Part shown: positions 1 to 6,958 of the stretch, piece after piece
How the letters are laid out: each line of letters begins with the position of its first letter
Numbering within the stretch: position 1 is the first letter of the stretch
DNA from: Candidatus Babelota bacterium
GTDB lineage: Bacteria > JAGOBX01
Length of the DNA: 11,321 nucleotides
Direction: 5' to 3'
Assembly (NCBI GenBank): GCA_017999075.1
Contig: JAGOBX010000069.1
Location: 1-11,321, forward strand
The notes under the pieces: model-generated
Databases searched by the model: none
Seen by the model: only the letters and a program-made list of their open reading frames with translations
What the model was told of the DNA's origin: nothing
Translations under genes and position numbers: made by a program

Positions 1-1232
1 ATTTTTGAACTACCAAATTTTTTGAATATAATTAACGCAAGCGTTATAAGTTCAATCTGAGAATAATCGACTGCAAGCAATAAATATCCTTCAGTCGGAA
101 TAAATACTTCGCGTGTTCTGCCTTTTCGCGGCAAATTTTGAACATTAGGTTTTGAGCAAGATGTTCTGCCAGTTGCTACGATCAAACGATAATTTGGATA
201 GACTTTTTTTATATTAAATTTATTCAGAAATGTATTTATTAATTTATTACATTTATGATATTCGATATATTCATAAATAAAATTCAAGTGAGTATATTCT
301 TTCAATATATCTTCTTTTGCGGATTTATACTTGCCGGAAACTGTATTTGGTAAAAATATACTATGTGTTATTTCAATGTTGCGCAGAATTTTATCAAGAA
401 CCTTTTTATTATTTTTCTGTTTTGGATAATATTCGTATGTATTAAGAATTTTTAAATATTCCTGCTGATGTTGTTGAAGTTCATTACAAACATTATCTAC
501 GAGTTCTGTATCTATACACATTCCGTTTTGAGAAATTTTATACAGTGCATAATCTCCCATTAATTGTATCTGATGAGTAAGTAAGCCGAATCGTGTAGGC
601 AGTTTGAATTTTTTAATAATATCATCAGCTTCAAAAATTAACTTTTCTGCAAGGAAATAAGTCGCAATTGCATCGAGCAAAGCGTATTGATAATATTGTT
701 CAGGAATTCTTTCATAATCAACAGTCAGATCAGAATTTAAAAATTTTCCGAAATTTTTTCTAATTTCGTTACCTTCCTCATCAAGTTCTTTTTTAGGCAA
801 TTCAATATCAAGATATTCAAATGATAAATATCCTAAATTATACTGACCGTTAGGATGTCCGGCTTTTGCAATGCGAATAAGTCTATATAATATTGCAGTA
901 TCAATAATTCGGTGGTTTTCAATCAATTTATAAAACCGGAAGTTTGTCAACCTTTCAATGACGGCAATGTCAAATGCCGCATTATGAAAAAACCATATAC
1001 AATTTTTATGCAATTCTACGAATTCGGATACAGATTCTCGTTTTAGCAAGTAAACTGTCTTGCCGTTAAAACAAGTGCCAATGACATAATCAGGCGTTTG
1101 CCCCGGTTCAATAAGGGTTGTTTCTGTATCAATGCTGAAGGTATTATTAATGCAGATACAGCCGTCAATTATTAAGTCCCAGATTTTTGCTGGATATGTG
1201 TTGTCTCCAAATTTTACAGCATTACCATTCAT
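1..1232 (-). CDS. Family A (Pol I-like) DNA polymerase with 3'-5' exonuclease, partial
   Basis: Template-directed DNA synthesis with proofreading, presumably copying the element itself. 410 residues are visible; the C-terminus lies beyond the left edge. The exonuclease domain is intact: Exo I is D35-T-E37, Exo II is the HNAAFD block at 83-88, Exo III is Y183xxxD187. The polymerase domain begins with TGRTSCSKPNVQNLP (354-368), the family A pattern TGR-S-PNLQN-P, and reaches motif A, DYSQIEL at 389-395, with the metal-binding Asp at 389. No 5'-3' flap nuclease domain precedes the exonuclease, so this is the phage- or plasmid-type layout rather than full bacterial PolA. The ATG at 1230-1232 has GGAG upstream and overlaps the end of the preceding gene by 11 bases, so the two are probably translationally coupled. 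The palm motifs B and C fall outside the window, so activity cannot be fully judged. Confidence 0.95.
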   Translation of the reverse strand, partial: MNGNAVKFGDNTYPAKIWDLIIDGCICINNTFSIDTETTLIEPGQTPDYVIGTCFNGKTVYLLKRESVSEFVELHKNCIWFFHNAAFDIAVIERLTNFRFYKLIENHRIIDTAILYRLIRIAKAGHPNGQYNLGYLSFEYLDIELPKKELDEEGNEIRKNFGKFLNSDLTVDYERIPEQYYQYALLDAIATYFLAEKLIFEADDIIKKFKLPTRFGLLTHQIQLMGDYALYKISQNGMCIDTELVDNVCNELQQHQQEYLKILNTYEYYPKQKNNKKVLDKILRNIEITHSIFLPNTVSGKYKSAKEDILKEYTHLNFIYEYIEYHKCNKLINTFLNKFNIKKVYPNYRLIVATGRTSCSKPNVQNLPRKGRTREVFIPTEGYLLLAVDYSQIELITLALIIFKKFGSSK

Positions 1233-2136
1233 AATTTTCTCCTTTTTCAATTAATTTTGTAACAATATCCGTTGAGCTTATTGAGTTGACATTATTTTTA
1301 GAACTTGTCATTCTTTCCGAAGTATCTGAAAAAACTTCGGGTAATAATTGGTCGAACTTCGGATGAACTTCGGGTTTATAATCAGTTGATAATAATTGTG
1401 TTACGTTATTAGAAACGGTATTTTCCCGAAGTTCCCGAACATTCCGAGGTTTTTCGGCTCTATCGGCATTTATAATATTTTCAAAATTTTTTTTACAATT
1501 TTTTTCATTATCACAGGAGTATAAATAATCTTCGGAAACTTCGGAAACTTCGGGTTCAACACCATAAGTGTTTATTTGTGAATGTGTTAAGTTTCCGAGG
1601 TTTATCCGAAGTTTCCGAGGTTCGTCTGCTTTTTCAGTAGAAACTTCGGGTGAATTTTCTGTCTTGCCAATATATTTATGATTATTCAATTTAGTCTGTT
1701 TAAATTTCCATTTATCACTGAATAATTTATTTTCTTCATCAGATAAATTAACAGCACCGAATAAATCCTGATTTTGTTTATCATTTGGAATACATATCAA
1801 TGTATAAACTTTATCGTCAAAATTAAAATTGTGACCCAAATATTTTCTGAAAATTTTGCTTAAAGCAACACTTTTACCCGTACTTTTTGAATTACAAACT
1901 TGAGGTAATATTTTAAGTTCTTCAACAGCTGCTGCCCATTCCTTTGAAGTTTTAACTTGATTAAGATAATTTTCAAACAAGCATTTTATATCCTGCAATT
2001 CAGGGCTGAATTCTTCTACGCATTCTTGTTTATTTGTTAAAAAATCGTTAAATCCATTCGCTTCAAGTATTCTTCCTATAGTTCCAGCCCATTCATAAAA
2101 AGTGTGTCTGTTTTGATTAGTATAATTTGCTTGCAT
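1222..2136 (-). CDS. Detached C-terminal part of a primase-helicase plus a long variable tail
   Basis: 304 residues. Residues 12-33 (FYEWAGTIGRILEANGF and following DFL) match the conserved segment that normally follows the ATPase core of D5/VapE-type phage and plasmid helicases. Residues about 40-120 resemble their C-terminal winged-helix region (a KILPQV segment, then STGKSVALSKIFRKYLG). Both usually sit on the same chain as the ATPase that is encoded here by the upstream gene. Residues about 160-290 are low complexity, with recurring PEV, SEV and PR words generated by a DNA repeat (see 1314-1650). The start at 2136 overlaps the end of the helicase gene by 20 bases, in the +1 frame, and has GGAGG nine bases before it. 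The product probably works as a separate DNA-binding subunit of the helicase. Alternatively it is made by +1 frameshifting, or reflects an old frameshift mutation that acquired its own start. Confidence 0.85.
   Translation of the reverse strand: MQANYTNQNRHTFYEWAGTIGRILEANGFNDFLTNKQECVEEFSPELQDIKCLFENYLNQVKTSKEWAAAVEELKILPQVCNSKSTGKSVALSKIFRKYLGHNFNFDDKVYTLICIPNDKQNQDLFGAVNLSDEENKLFSDKWKFKQTKLNNHKYIGKTENSPEVSTEKADEPRKLRINLGNLTHSQINTYGVEPEVSEVSEDYLYSCDNEKNCKKNFENIINADRAEKPRNVRELRENTVSNNVTQLLSTDYKPEVHPKFDQLLPEVFSDTSERMTSSKNNVNSISSTDIVTKLIEKGENYEW
1314..1650. repeat. Array of CTTCGG/CCTCGG words in both orientations
   Basis: Around 14 to 16 copies of a short word, C-[TC]-TCGG with AAA, GAA or G around it, lie in this stretch on both strands. 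Plus-strand ACTTCGG forms are at 1333, 1354, 1365, 1641 and in a triple 9-base tandem (CTTCGGAAA) at 1530-1554. Reverse forms (TCCGAAG, CCCGAAG, TCCGAGG) are at 1314, 1423, 1432, 1441, 1591, 1605 and 1611. They lie in the tail of the 304-residue gene and are read in more than one codon frame: as PEV or SEV, as PK, as TSE, as RELRE, as PRKLR and as LGN. That points to selection or amplification at the DNA level. I did not notice the array anywhere else in the window. Confidence 0.8.
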
Positions 2137-2150
2137 TACGCGCGACCTCC
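2117..2150 (-). promoter_or_regulatory. Internal SD and 20-base gene overlap splitting the helicase
   Basis: GGAGG (plus-strand CCTCC, 2146-2150) is embedded in the GTG-GAG-GTC codons of the upstream helicase gene, nine bases before the ATG at 2134-2136. Translation of the upstream frame stops at 2117-2119, after the new start. The arrangement is well suited to coupled initiation or re-initiation. Nothing in it clearly resembles a known +1 slippery site. Confidence 0.65.
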
Positions 2151-3919
2151 ACTATCCCGAATAATTCGGCTAAAATATTTTTTCTATTTTTCAATGTCCA
2201 ATTTAATATATCATTGTGTTTAAAATTTCTTTCCGTTGCTTCGCCTTCAAAATATAGGTTTACTGTTATTGCCCTGTTTAATAAATCCTGCGAAAATCTT
2301 GAATTGTTCATTGTAAAAATAAATATGCAATCGTTTGGGCGGCGGATTGGTTCATTTTTCCCGAGTTTTCTATAATTTAAAATTTGGTCTGTAATACTGC
2401 GTTCTAATATTGAACTTGAAATTTCCTGAGCGCGCGGATTTTTCGCATTATCTATTATTATAACACGCTGGTCCTGAACGAAGGTTGCTAACTGTTTTTC
2501 CATTTCTTCTTCGTCAGCATGATAAGAAATTGTAACTGGAATTCTATTGTCAGCAAGAATACCTGCAATTTTCGCGAGATAGGACTTGCCTAATTGCGAT
2601 TGATTTGCGTTAAGTATCAAACAGGGTTTTCGCCCGCGCCAATTCTGCGGGAATAAAATTGTTAATAAAATAGCAATATAGTTAACTCTATCCGCAGAAG
2701 TTTTAAAACAAAAATCATATAAAAGTTCGTTGATATAATATGTTGAATTTGAATATTTTATTTCTTCGCCGAAAACATAAATTTTTTGGTTTTTATTATA
2801 TTTTTTTTTTAATATTGAAAAATCATAATCATACATGCAGTCATAAACAATACTTTCTATTGTTTCAAATTTTAATTTTTCAGTTGGCGATTTTAAGTAA
2901 GTTTGAGTAATTCCGCTGTCTAATAATTTCGAAAGTTTTAAAACACCGGATTTTGTTACTCTTACTTGAAAAAAATCAAAAATTTCTTCAAAGAACCATT
3001 GCTGATTTTGATTAGGGTCAAGAATAAATCCCTTATTATAATTTATGTAGTACAACAATTCGCCATATAAAAAAATATTATTATTTTCGTATAAAACTCC
3101 GGTAATTTTTTTTCGTAATTCTTCAATTGTTTCATTTAATTCGTCAAAAAAAATTTTGGGGCGTTTATTATTAGTATGTGGTAAGATACTTTTAATTTCA
3201 GCAATGTAATCTGAAGAATAATTCAAATTTAAAATTAGTAAAAACAACTCTTCCAAAGTTATTCGTTTTTTTTGATTATCAACGCAACCATCATAGCATA
3301 TTGCATCAGAGTCATTTACTGAAAGTGTTGTTGTCGCGCCTGAATCATGAAACCGGCAGATACCTTTACCAGTGGATAAATTGCCAAAAAAATTTTCATA
3401 AATAAATCGAAAAGGCTTTATCTGATATGTATTTACAATTTTTGAAAGTTCTTTTATTGAATATTGTTTATTTTCTTTACGGGTTTGCCTTACAGTAAAT
3501 TGATTATTAGTTTTTGTTGTGCCGACGACATAAGCAAATCCAAATTTATTGAGCGACGGTGTTGAAAAATATATTAGTGAAATTTTTTCATATAATTCTG
3601 TTAACTTTGATATATCTGACTGTCTTTTAATATCTTCATTCAGATATATAATTATTCCTAATCCGTCACCGTAATCTCGAATTTCAACGCCCGGAATTGC
3701 GTTTGTATAATAATTTATTATTTCATGTTTCTGCAAGTTTGAATGAAAAATATTAAATTGCAGAATATACATTAATTTGTTTACAGATTTAACCTGCTGG
3801 GTGTCGTTTAAAATAAGTGGCAGTGAATTAACAGCAATATTATTAATTCCTGTTTCTGCCAAATCAAAATGTTGAATATTGTTTTGATTTACTATTGTTT
3901 GTAATAATGTATTTCCCAT
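2117..3919 (-). CDS. Primase-associated SF3 helicase (D5/VapE-like) with a CHC2-like zinc motif
   Basis: 600 residues; DNA-unwinding ATPase of the replication module. The C-terminal half is an SF3/D5-type AAA+ core: Walker A LNANQSQLGKS (436-446, Lys445), Walker B RVIIID (485-490), sensor FTMNN (545-549), then an arginine-finger-like LLNRA with Arg559. It follows the pattern of phage helicases that read DANxxGxGK, DN, TxNN, LxxDLxxR. In the middle, C188-x2-H191 and C208-x3-C212 resemble the CHC2 zinc finger of DnaG-type primases, though the spacing of the second pair is one residue longer than usual. I see no convincing TOPRIM or primpol catalytic motif in the first 180 residues, so primase activity is unproven. 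The chain ends right after the ATPase core; the usual C-terminal region is the next gene. An AAGGA-type SD precedes the ATG. Confidence 0.88.
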   Translation of the reverse strand: MGNTLLQTIVNQNNIQHFDLAETGINNIAVNSLPLILNDTQQVKSVNKLMYILQFNIFHSNLQKHEIINYYTNAIPGVEIRDYGDGLGIIIYLNEDIKRQSDISKLTELYEKISLIYFSTPSLNKFGFAYVVGTTKTNNQFTVRQTRKENKQYSIKELSKIVNTYQIKPFRFIYENFFGNLSTGKGICRFHDSGATTTLSVNDSDAICYDGCVDNQKKRITLEELFLLILNLNYSSDYIAEIKSILPHTNNKRPKIFFDELNETIEELRKKITGVLYENNNIFLYGELLYYINYNKGFILDPNQNQQWFFEEIFDFFQVRVTKSGVLKLSKLLDSGITQTYLKSPTEKLKFETIESIVYDCMYDYDFSILKKKYNKNQKIYVFGEEIKYSNSTYYINELLYDFCFKTSADRVNYIAILLTILFPQNWRGRKPCLILNANQSQLGKSYLAKIAGILADNRIPVTISYHADEEEMEKQLATFVQDQRVIIIDNAKNPRAQEISSSILERSITDQILNYRKLGKNEPIRRPNDCIFIFTMNNSRFSQDLLNRAITVNLYFEGEATERNFKHNDILNWTLKNRKNILAELFGIVEVARNASKLY

Positions 3920-3992
3920 TTCCTTTTCCTTTAAATTATTAATAAATAATTGTCATCATTCGTATATTTACAAAAAAATCGTTTTTATGAAA

Positions 3993-4400
3993 TCAATTTT
4001 GCGTTGCTATTATTTTAGTGACTTCATTTTTTGTCTTATTAAAATAAAAAACAAGCAAATCAGTAATAGCAGCATTGAATTCCTCTGTATTATTAGCGTT
4101 ACTAATTTTATACAAATCCTGCTTGTTACACATATAAAAAGTTAATTTGCCAAAAAATAATCCTATAATTAATACTGCTTTATCAGGCTGACCAATCAAA
4201 CACATTATATTCCCGCAACCGTCATTTGTTGTAGCGCAAGTTGAAAATCCTATCTTCGATAGTTCCTCGCGAAAATAATCAATCCGACTTTTACTTGATA
4301 TTCCATAAAGTTTTTTTCCGATTTCAAGAATATTGTGAATATCTTCGTGACTAATATCTGTATATCTGCTGTTATTATTAGTATTTTCATTTAATTTCAT
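3993..4400 (-). CDS. Conserved-looking small protein of unknown function
   Basis: I do not recognise this protein. I favour the ATG at 4400 (135 residues) because AGGGGG lies ten bases before it. An ATG at 4430 would add ten residues but has no SD, and that extension would span the SD. The product is soluble-looking, with no signal peptide and no clear membrane span. It has a helical N-terminal half (HEDIHNILEIGKKLYGI), a central cysteine-containing stretch (CATTNDGCGNIMCLIG) that could form a small beta domain, and a helical C-terminus. It sits between the DUF5659-like gene and the helicase in the same leftward run, so it may be an accessory replication protein or a passenger. The gap of 73 bases to the helicase gene contains no obvious terminator. 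Confidence 0.7.
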   Translation of the reverse strand: MKLNENTNNNSRYTDISHEDIHNILEIGKKLYGISSKSRIDYFREELSKIGFSTCATTNDGCGNIMCLIGQPDKAVLIIGLFFGKLTFYMCNKQDLYKISNANNTEEFNAAITDLLVFYFNKTKNEVTKIIATQN

Positions 4401-4505
4401 ATCTAAATTTCCCCCTCGAAAATATTTCATAACAAAATTTTTTTTTCTGATAACTTATTACTTAACTTGTATTTAGCATAATAATAAACCTTCCTAAAAT
4501 ATTTT

Positions 4506-4742
4506 TTATTTTGTTTCTTTTGCTAATTTTCTTGCAAAAGAAAAGTATTTCAGATAATCCTGAATGTTAGTCTTACTGCCTAAAAGAAAATCATTCCGGC
4601 ATTTTTCAACTTTTAGGTTGTTTTCAAAAACAAAAAAAACCTTCCCGATATTATTATTACAATAATGCTTTTTTAATTTAAAACCGCGCGCTAATAAAAA
4701 TGCCGTTTCTGGTAAATTGGTTGTTTCATATTCTTGTTTCAT
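4506..4742 (-). CDS. DUF5659-like small protein
   Basis: 78 residues. The pattern ETTNLPETAFLLARGFKL, then a short loop, VFFVFEN, a variable segment, and a closing helix with Arg and Lys (YFSFARKLAKE) fits the small DUF5659 family as I remember it: compact proteins common on mobile elements and phages, with no established biochemical role. It begins at an ATG preceded by AAGGGTGA, a strong SD. It is the second gene of the leftward replication run, 37 bases after the DUF6166-like gene. The family assignment is by eye, not by search. Confidence 0.72.
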   Translation of the reverse strand: MKQEYETTNLPETAFLLARGFKLKKHYCNNNIGKVFFVFENNLKVEKCRNDFLLGSKTNIQDYLKYFSFARKLAKETK

Positions 4743-4779
4743 GTTTACGTCACCCTTTTGTAAAAATTTGAATACTTTA

Positions 4780-5169
4780 TTAGTCTAAAATAGGCGCTAA
4801 ATATCCTGCCAAACCTGTTTTATCTGCCCATTCTTCGAGATTAAATTCAAATTCAACCAAATTTGAGTTTCCGTTAAGAGCTGCAATAAAATCAAATTTA
4901 AATTGTTGATATAAAATTGCTGCAGGTTTTTTTTTCAACAGCATTTTCAAAATTGATAATGCAGCGTCAGATGGACCCGAACCACAATATCCGTAGTTCA
5001 TTCCCGTCGGAGAATGAGATTTAATATGTTTAACCGGTTTTGAATTCAAAAAGAAAAACACTTTTCCTTTTATGTCTCTATATGCGACAACTTTTTGATT
5101 TGCAGGATTTGTGGGATATAAATTCATTCCCTTTAATACATTGTTTCTGATTTTAATTTCATTTTCCAT
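4780..5169 (-). CDS. DUF6166-like protein
   Basis: 129 residues. The segment MNYGYCGSGPSDAALSILK (around residues 57-75) is the hallmark I associate with DUF6166 (usually WGYGGSGPAxLALAIL), followed by YQQFKFDFIAAL, which also fits the family. The preceding half has the expected short beta strands (VVAYRDIKGKVFFFL). Members occur widely on plasmids, phages and integrative elements; their function is not known to me. It is the first gene of the leftward replication operon, about 60 bases downstream of a good promoter, and its ATG follows AAGGGGTGA, an excellent SD, so it is probably well expressed. The position suggests an early accessory or regulatory product, which is inference. Confidence 0.8.
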   Translation of the reverse strand: MENEIKIRNNVLKGMNLYPTNPANQKVVAYRDIKGKVFFFLNSKPVKHIKSHSPTGMNYGYCGSGPSDAALSILKMLLKKKPAAILYQQFKFDFIAALNGNSNLVEFEFNLEEWADKTGLAGYLAPILD

Positions 5170-5235
5170 TTTAAATCACCCCTTTTAATTTTGAATTGCT
5201 TTGAAATTGCAATTCGTTTTTTCTTATCTGCATAT

Positions 5236-5264
5236 AATATATTGTATATATACTGGTTTGTCGA
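5236..5264 (-). promoter_or_regulatory. Sigma-70-type promoter for the replication operon
   Basis: On the minus strand, -35 TCGACA (5259-5264) and -10 TATATT (5236-5241) are separated by exactly 17 bases; each box matches consensus in five of six positions. The spacer carries the palindrome GTATATATAC (5244-5253), a possible repressor site. Predicted transcription starts near 5229, about 60 bases before the DUF6166-like gene. Confidence 0.65.
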
Positions 5265-5275
5265 GAAACTGTTTT

Positions 5276-5451
5276 AATCAGTAACTTGAATTAGTAATTG
5301 ACTTAAACAAATATATGAAATGTATAGAATAATTGAATGATTTAATGTTTTTTGAGAAGAAAAAAAAGTGGTTTGAATTAGTATCTTAGATAGCAAATTA
5401 GTAACTGAAATATCAAAAAAGTGATTGGGTTATTAGTTTAGAGTTGAAATT
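5276..5451. repeat. Iteron-like AATTAGTA repeats, candidate replication origin
   Basis: AATTAGTA occurs at 5289, 5376 and 5396, and AATCAGTA at 5276. The 11-base word TTGAATTAGTA is exact at 5286-5296 and 5373-5383. Counting looser AGT-starting units (5280, 5293, 5367, 5380, 5400, 5420), the spacings are 13, 74, 13, 20 and 20 bases. The stretch is very A+T-rich and sits just upstream of the replication operon, which suits an origin or an operator. The units are short and degenerate, so chance in A+T-rich DNA is a real alternative. Confidence 0.35.
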
Positions 5452-5506
5452 TAAATAAAAAAAGGTTTTATTGATGCCTGAATTCTTTTATCAGCAAGGA
5501 TAAAAT

Positions 5507-6943
5507 TTATTGATAAGTCTTTTCTACAAATCCATTAATTATATTTACTCCAGTTTTGTCGCCAACACTACCTTTTTCAATAAAATTAATCGCCATTGAT
5601 GCTTTTTCTTTGAAAATTTTATTTATTGCGACAATATGGTTGTTCAATAATTTTGTTTTTAATTTTTCTGTGTCAAATTTTTTTGAATTTATATGCGCGG
5701 GAAGGATTTTGTTAAAAACATTATTCAATATTTTGAATTTATCGTTTTTAGTATTGCTTTGATGTTTGCAAATTATTTCTAATAATTTTAATCTAATTTC
5801 CTGAACCGTTTTAGTTCGCCCTAAATCAGCAATTTTTAAATGTTTTTTATTAATAAGCCAAAATTTAAATATGTCTTTTTTTTCACTAATTAAGTCGTGA
5901 CTATAATGTAACGCTATATTATAATTGTTATATTCTGCCGTTGTGGTTAAAGTAATATTTTCATTTTTTTGTTCTGTGTTTATATTTTCAATTTTTAATA
6001 AATCAGGATTTTTTCCAATAATTTCAACAATTTTATCGTGCGTAGTCTCAATTATTTTTCCGTTTTTGATATTGATTATATTTTTGTCTATTGATATCGC
6101 TTCAGCAATTATGATACGAGACATATCATTATAATTTAGACATAACGCGGATGTCTGATTGGTTTGCATTGCAAGACAGTAAATATTATCTAATACTTTT
6201 AATTTCAAAAACAAATGCAATTTATCCGAAACTTTTTTATCAAAATTTCTATCAAAAATTTTGGAAACATCCGGGTTGGTAATTAAAGAATTTTCAACTA
6301 AGTCAAAAACTAATTTATGTAATTCTTGTTTCTGATATTCTTTTAGAGTATTCAAATTTTCCGGAAAAAAATAATTTAATATCGGTCGAACTTGAATTTC
6401 ATTAATATTATCGTTTTCAGTCTGGTTTTCATTTGTATCAATACATTCAATAGATTTTTCTTTAATTTTATTTTTATTAGCAAAATATTCAATCATTGCT
6501 TTTAATACCTTTTTTCCGGTTTCAATTGGACCGGATATCGTTACCGGTTCTGAATTTAAAGCGGTAAGATAAACTTTGTAATAGACATTTTGGGAATATT
6601 CATAATTATCAATATAAACCAGTTTATTGTTTTGGCAGTATGTTTGTATTTCTTTAAGTATTTTTTCTTCGTTTATATTATAGATTTTTTTTATTCCCAA
6701 GCATTCACAAATGGCGTTTATTTCTTGAACTGTTAATGCAATATTATTTTGAAAAAAATTATTAAGACGTTTAACCGATAAATATTTCAGATTTTCATTT
6801 CTTTGTTTTAATGATTTGATTAATTCTCTAATATCCTTTAGTTTTTTTTGAGAAATAAAATTGTCGATAGCGGCACTGATTTCATTTATTTTTTTTGTGG
6901 ATATATTGGTTAAATCCGATGTTTGAAATAAAATTTCCTTCAT
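5507..6943 (-). CDS. Unrecognised 478-residue protein, second gene of a two-gene operon
   Basis: I do not recognise this protein. It is rich in Lys, Asn, Ile and Glu and lacks a signal peptide or membrane span, so it is probably cytoplasmic. Residues about 54-84 (LSVKRLNNFFQNN, then LTVQEINAICECLGI) resemble the second half of an XRE-type helix-turn-helix, which is suggestive only. Around residue 135 there is GPIETGKK, which looks like a P-loop but has Lys where Ser or Thr is needed. Residues 335-420 mix beta and helical segments (NIALHYSHDLIS, FKFWLINKKHLKIADLG). A good SD (AAGGA, seven bases spacing) precedes the ATG, and only 15 bases separate it from the upstream 317-residue gene, so the two are probably co-transcribed and act together. 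There is no sign of truncation. Confidence 0.8.
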   Translation of the reverse strand: MKEILFQTSDLTNISTKKINEISAAIDNFISQKKLKDIRELIKSLKQRNENLKYLSVKRLNNFFQNNIALTVQEINAICECLGIKKIYNINEEKILKEIQTYCQNNKLVYIDNYEYSQNVYYKVYLTALNSEPVTISGPIETGKKVLKAMIEYFANKNKIKEKSIECIDTNENQTENDNINEIQVRPILNYFFPENLNTLKEYQKQELHKLVFDLVENSLITNPDVSKIFDRNFDKKVSDKLHLFLKLKVLDNIYCLAMQTNQTSALCLNYNDMSRIIIAEAISIDKNIINIKNGKIIETTHDKIVEIIGKNPDLLKIENINTEQKNENITLTTTAEYNNYNIALHYSHDLISEKKDIFKFWLINKKHLKIADLGRTKTVQEIRLKLLEIICKHQSNTKNDKFKILNNVFNKILPAHINSKKFDTEKLKTKLLNNHIVAINKIFKEKASMAINFIEKGSVGDKTGVNIINGFVEKTYQ

Positions 6944-6958
6944 GTCAAATTCCTTTAT

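Larger units (their letters stand above)
5170..5506. other. Gene-free gap between the unknown operon and the replication operon
   Basis: No open frame with an SD is visible on either strand here. The gap holds the leftward promoter and the iteron-like repeats listed separately, plus a weak TTTTATC/GATAAAA hairpin (5486-5505) just past the stop of the 478-residue gene. That hairpin is all A+T-rich and lacks a following U tract, so it is a poor terminator. Confidence 0.6.

Noticed and set aside
1530-1554. CTTCGGAAA tandem as a CRISPR array
   Set aside because: The unit is only nine bases with no spacers, inside a coding gene, and no cas gene is present.
2127-2375. 82-codon plus-strand frame
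   Set aside because: It is antisense to the ATPase core of the helicase and has no supported start or family.
3360-3390. GNLSTGKG in the helicase N-terminal half as a second Walker A
   Set aside because: No Ser or Thr follows the Lys, and it directly precedes the zinc-motif Cys188; the true Walker A is at Lys445.
4398-4430. ATG at 4430 as start of the 135-residue gene
   Set aside because: It has no SD, while AGGGGG lies ten bases before the ATG at 4400.
4462-4479. Five-codon frame (MLNTS) with an AGGAAGG-type SD before the 135-residue gene
   Set aside because: Too short to support as a gene; it shows no attenuator-like codons and may be a remnant of a start site.
5486-5505. TTTTATC/GATAAAA hairpin as a rho-independent terminator
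   Set aside because: The stem is almost all A and T and no U run follows directly in the minus-strand direction.
6515-6541. GPIETGKK in the 478-residue protein as a P-loop
   Set aside because: The residue after GK is Lys rather than Ser or Thr, the preceding segment is not a clear beta strand, and no Walker B follows.
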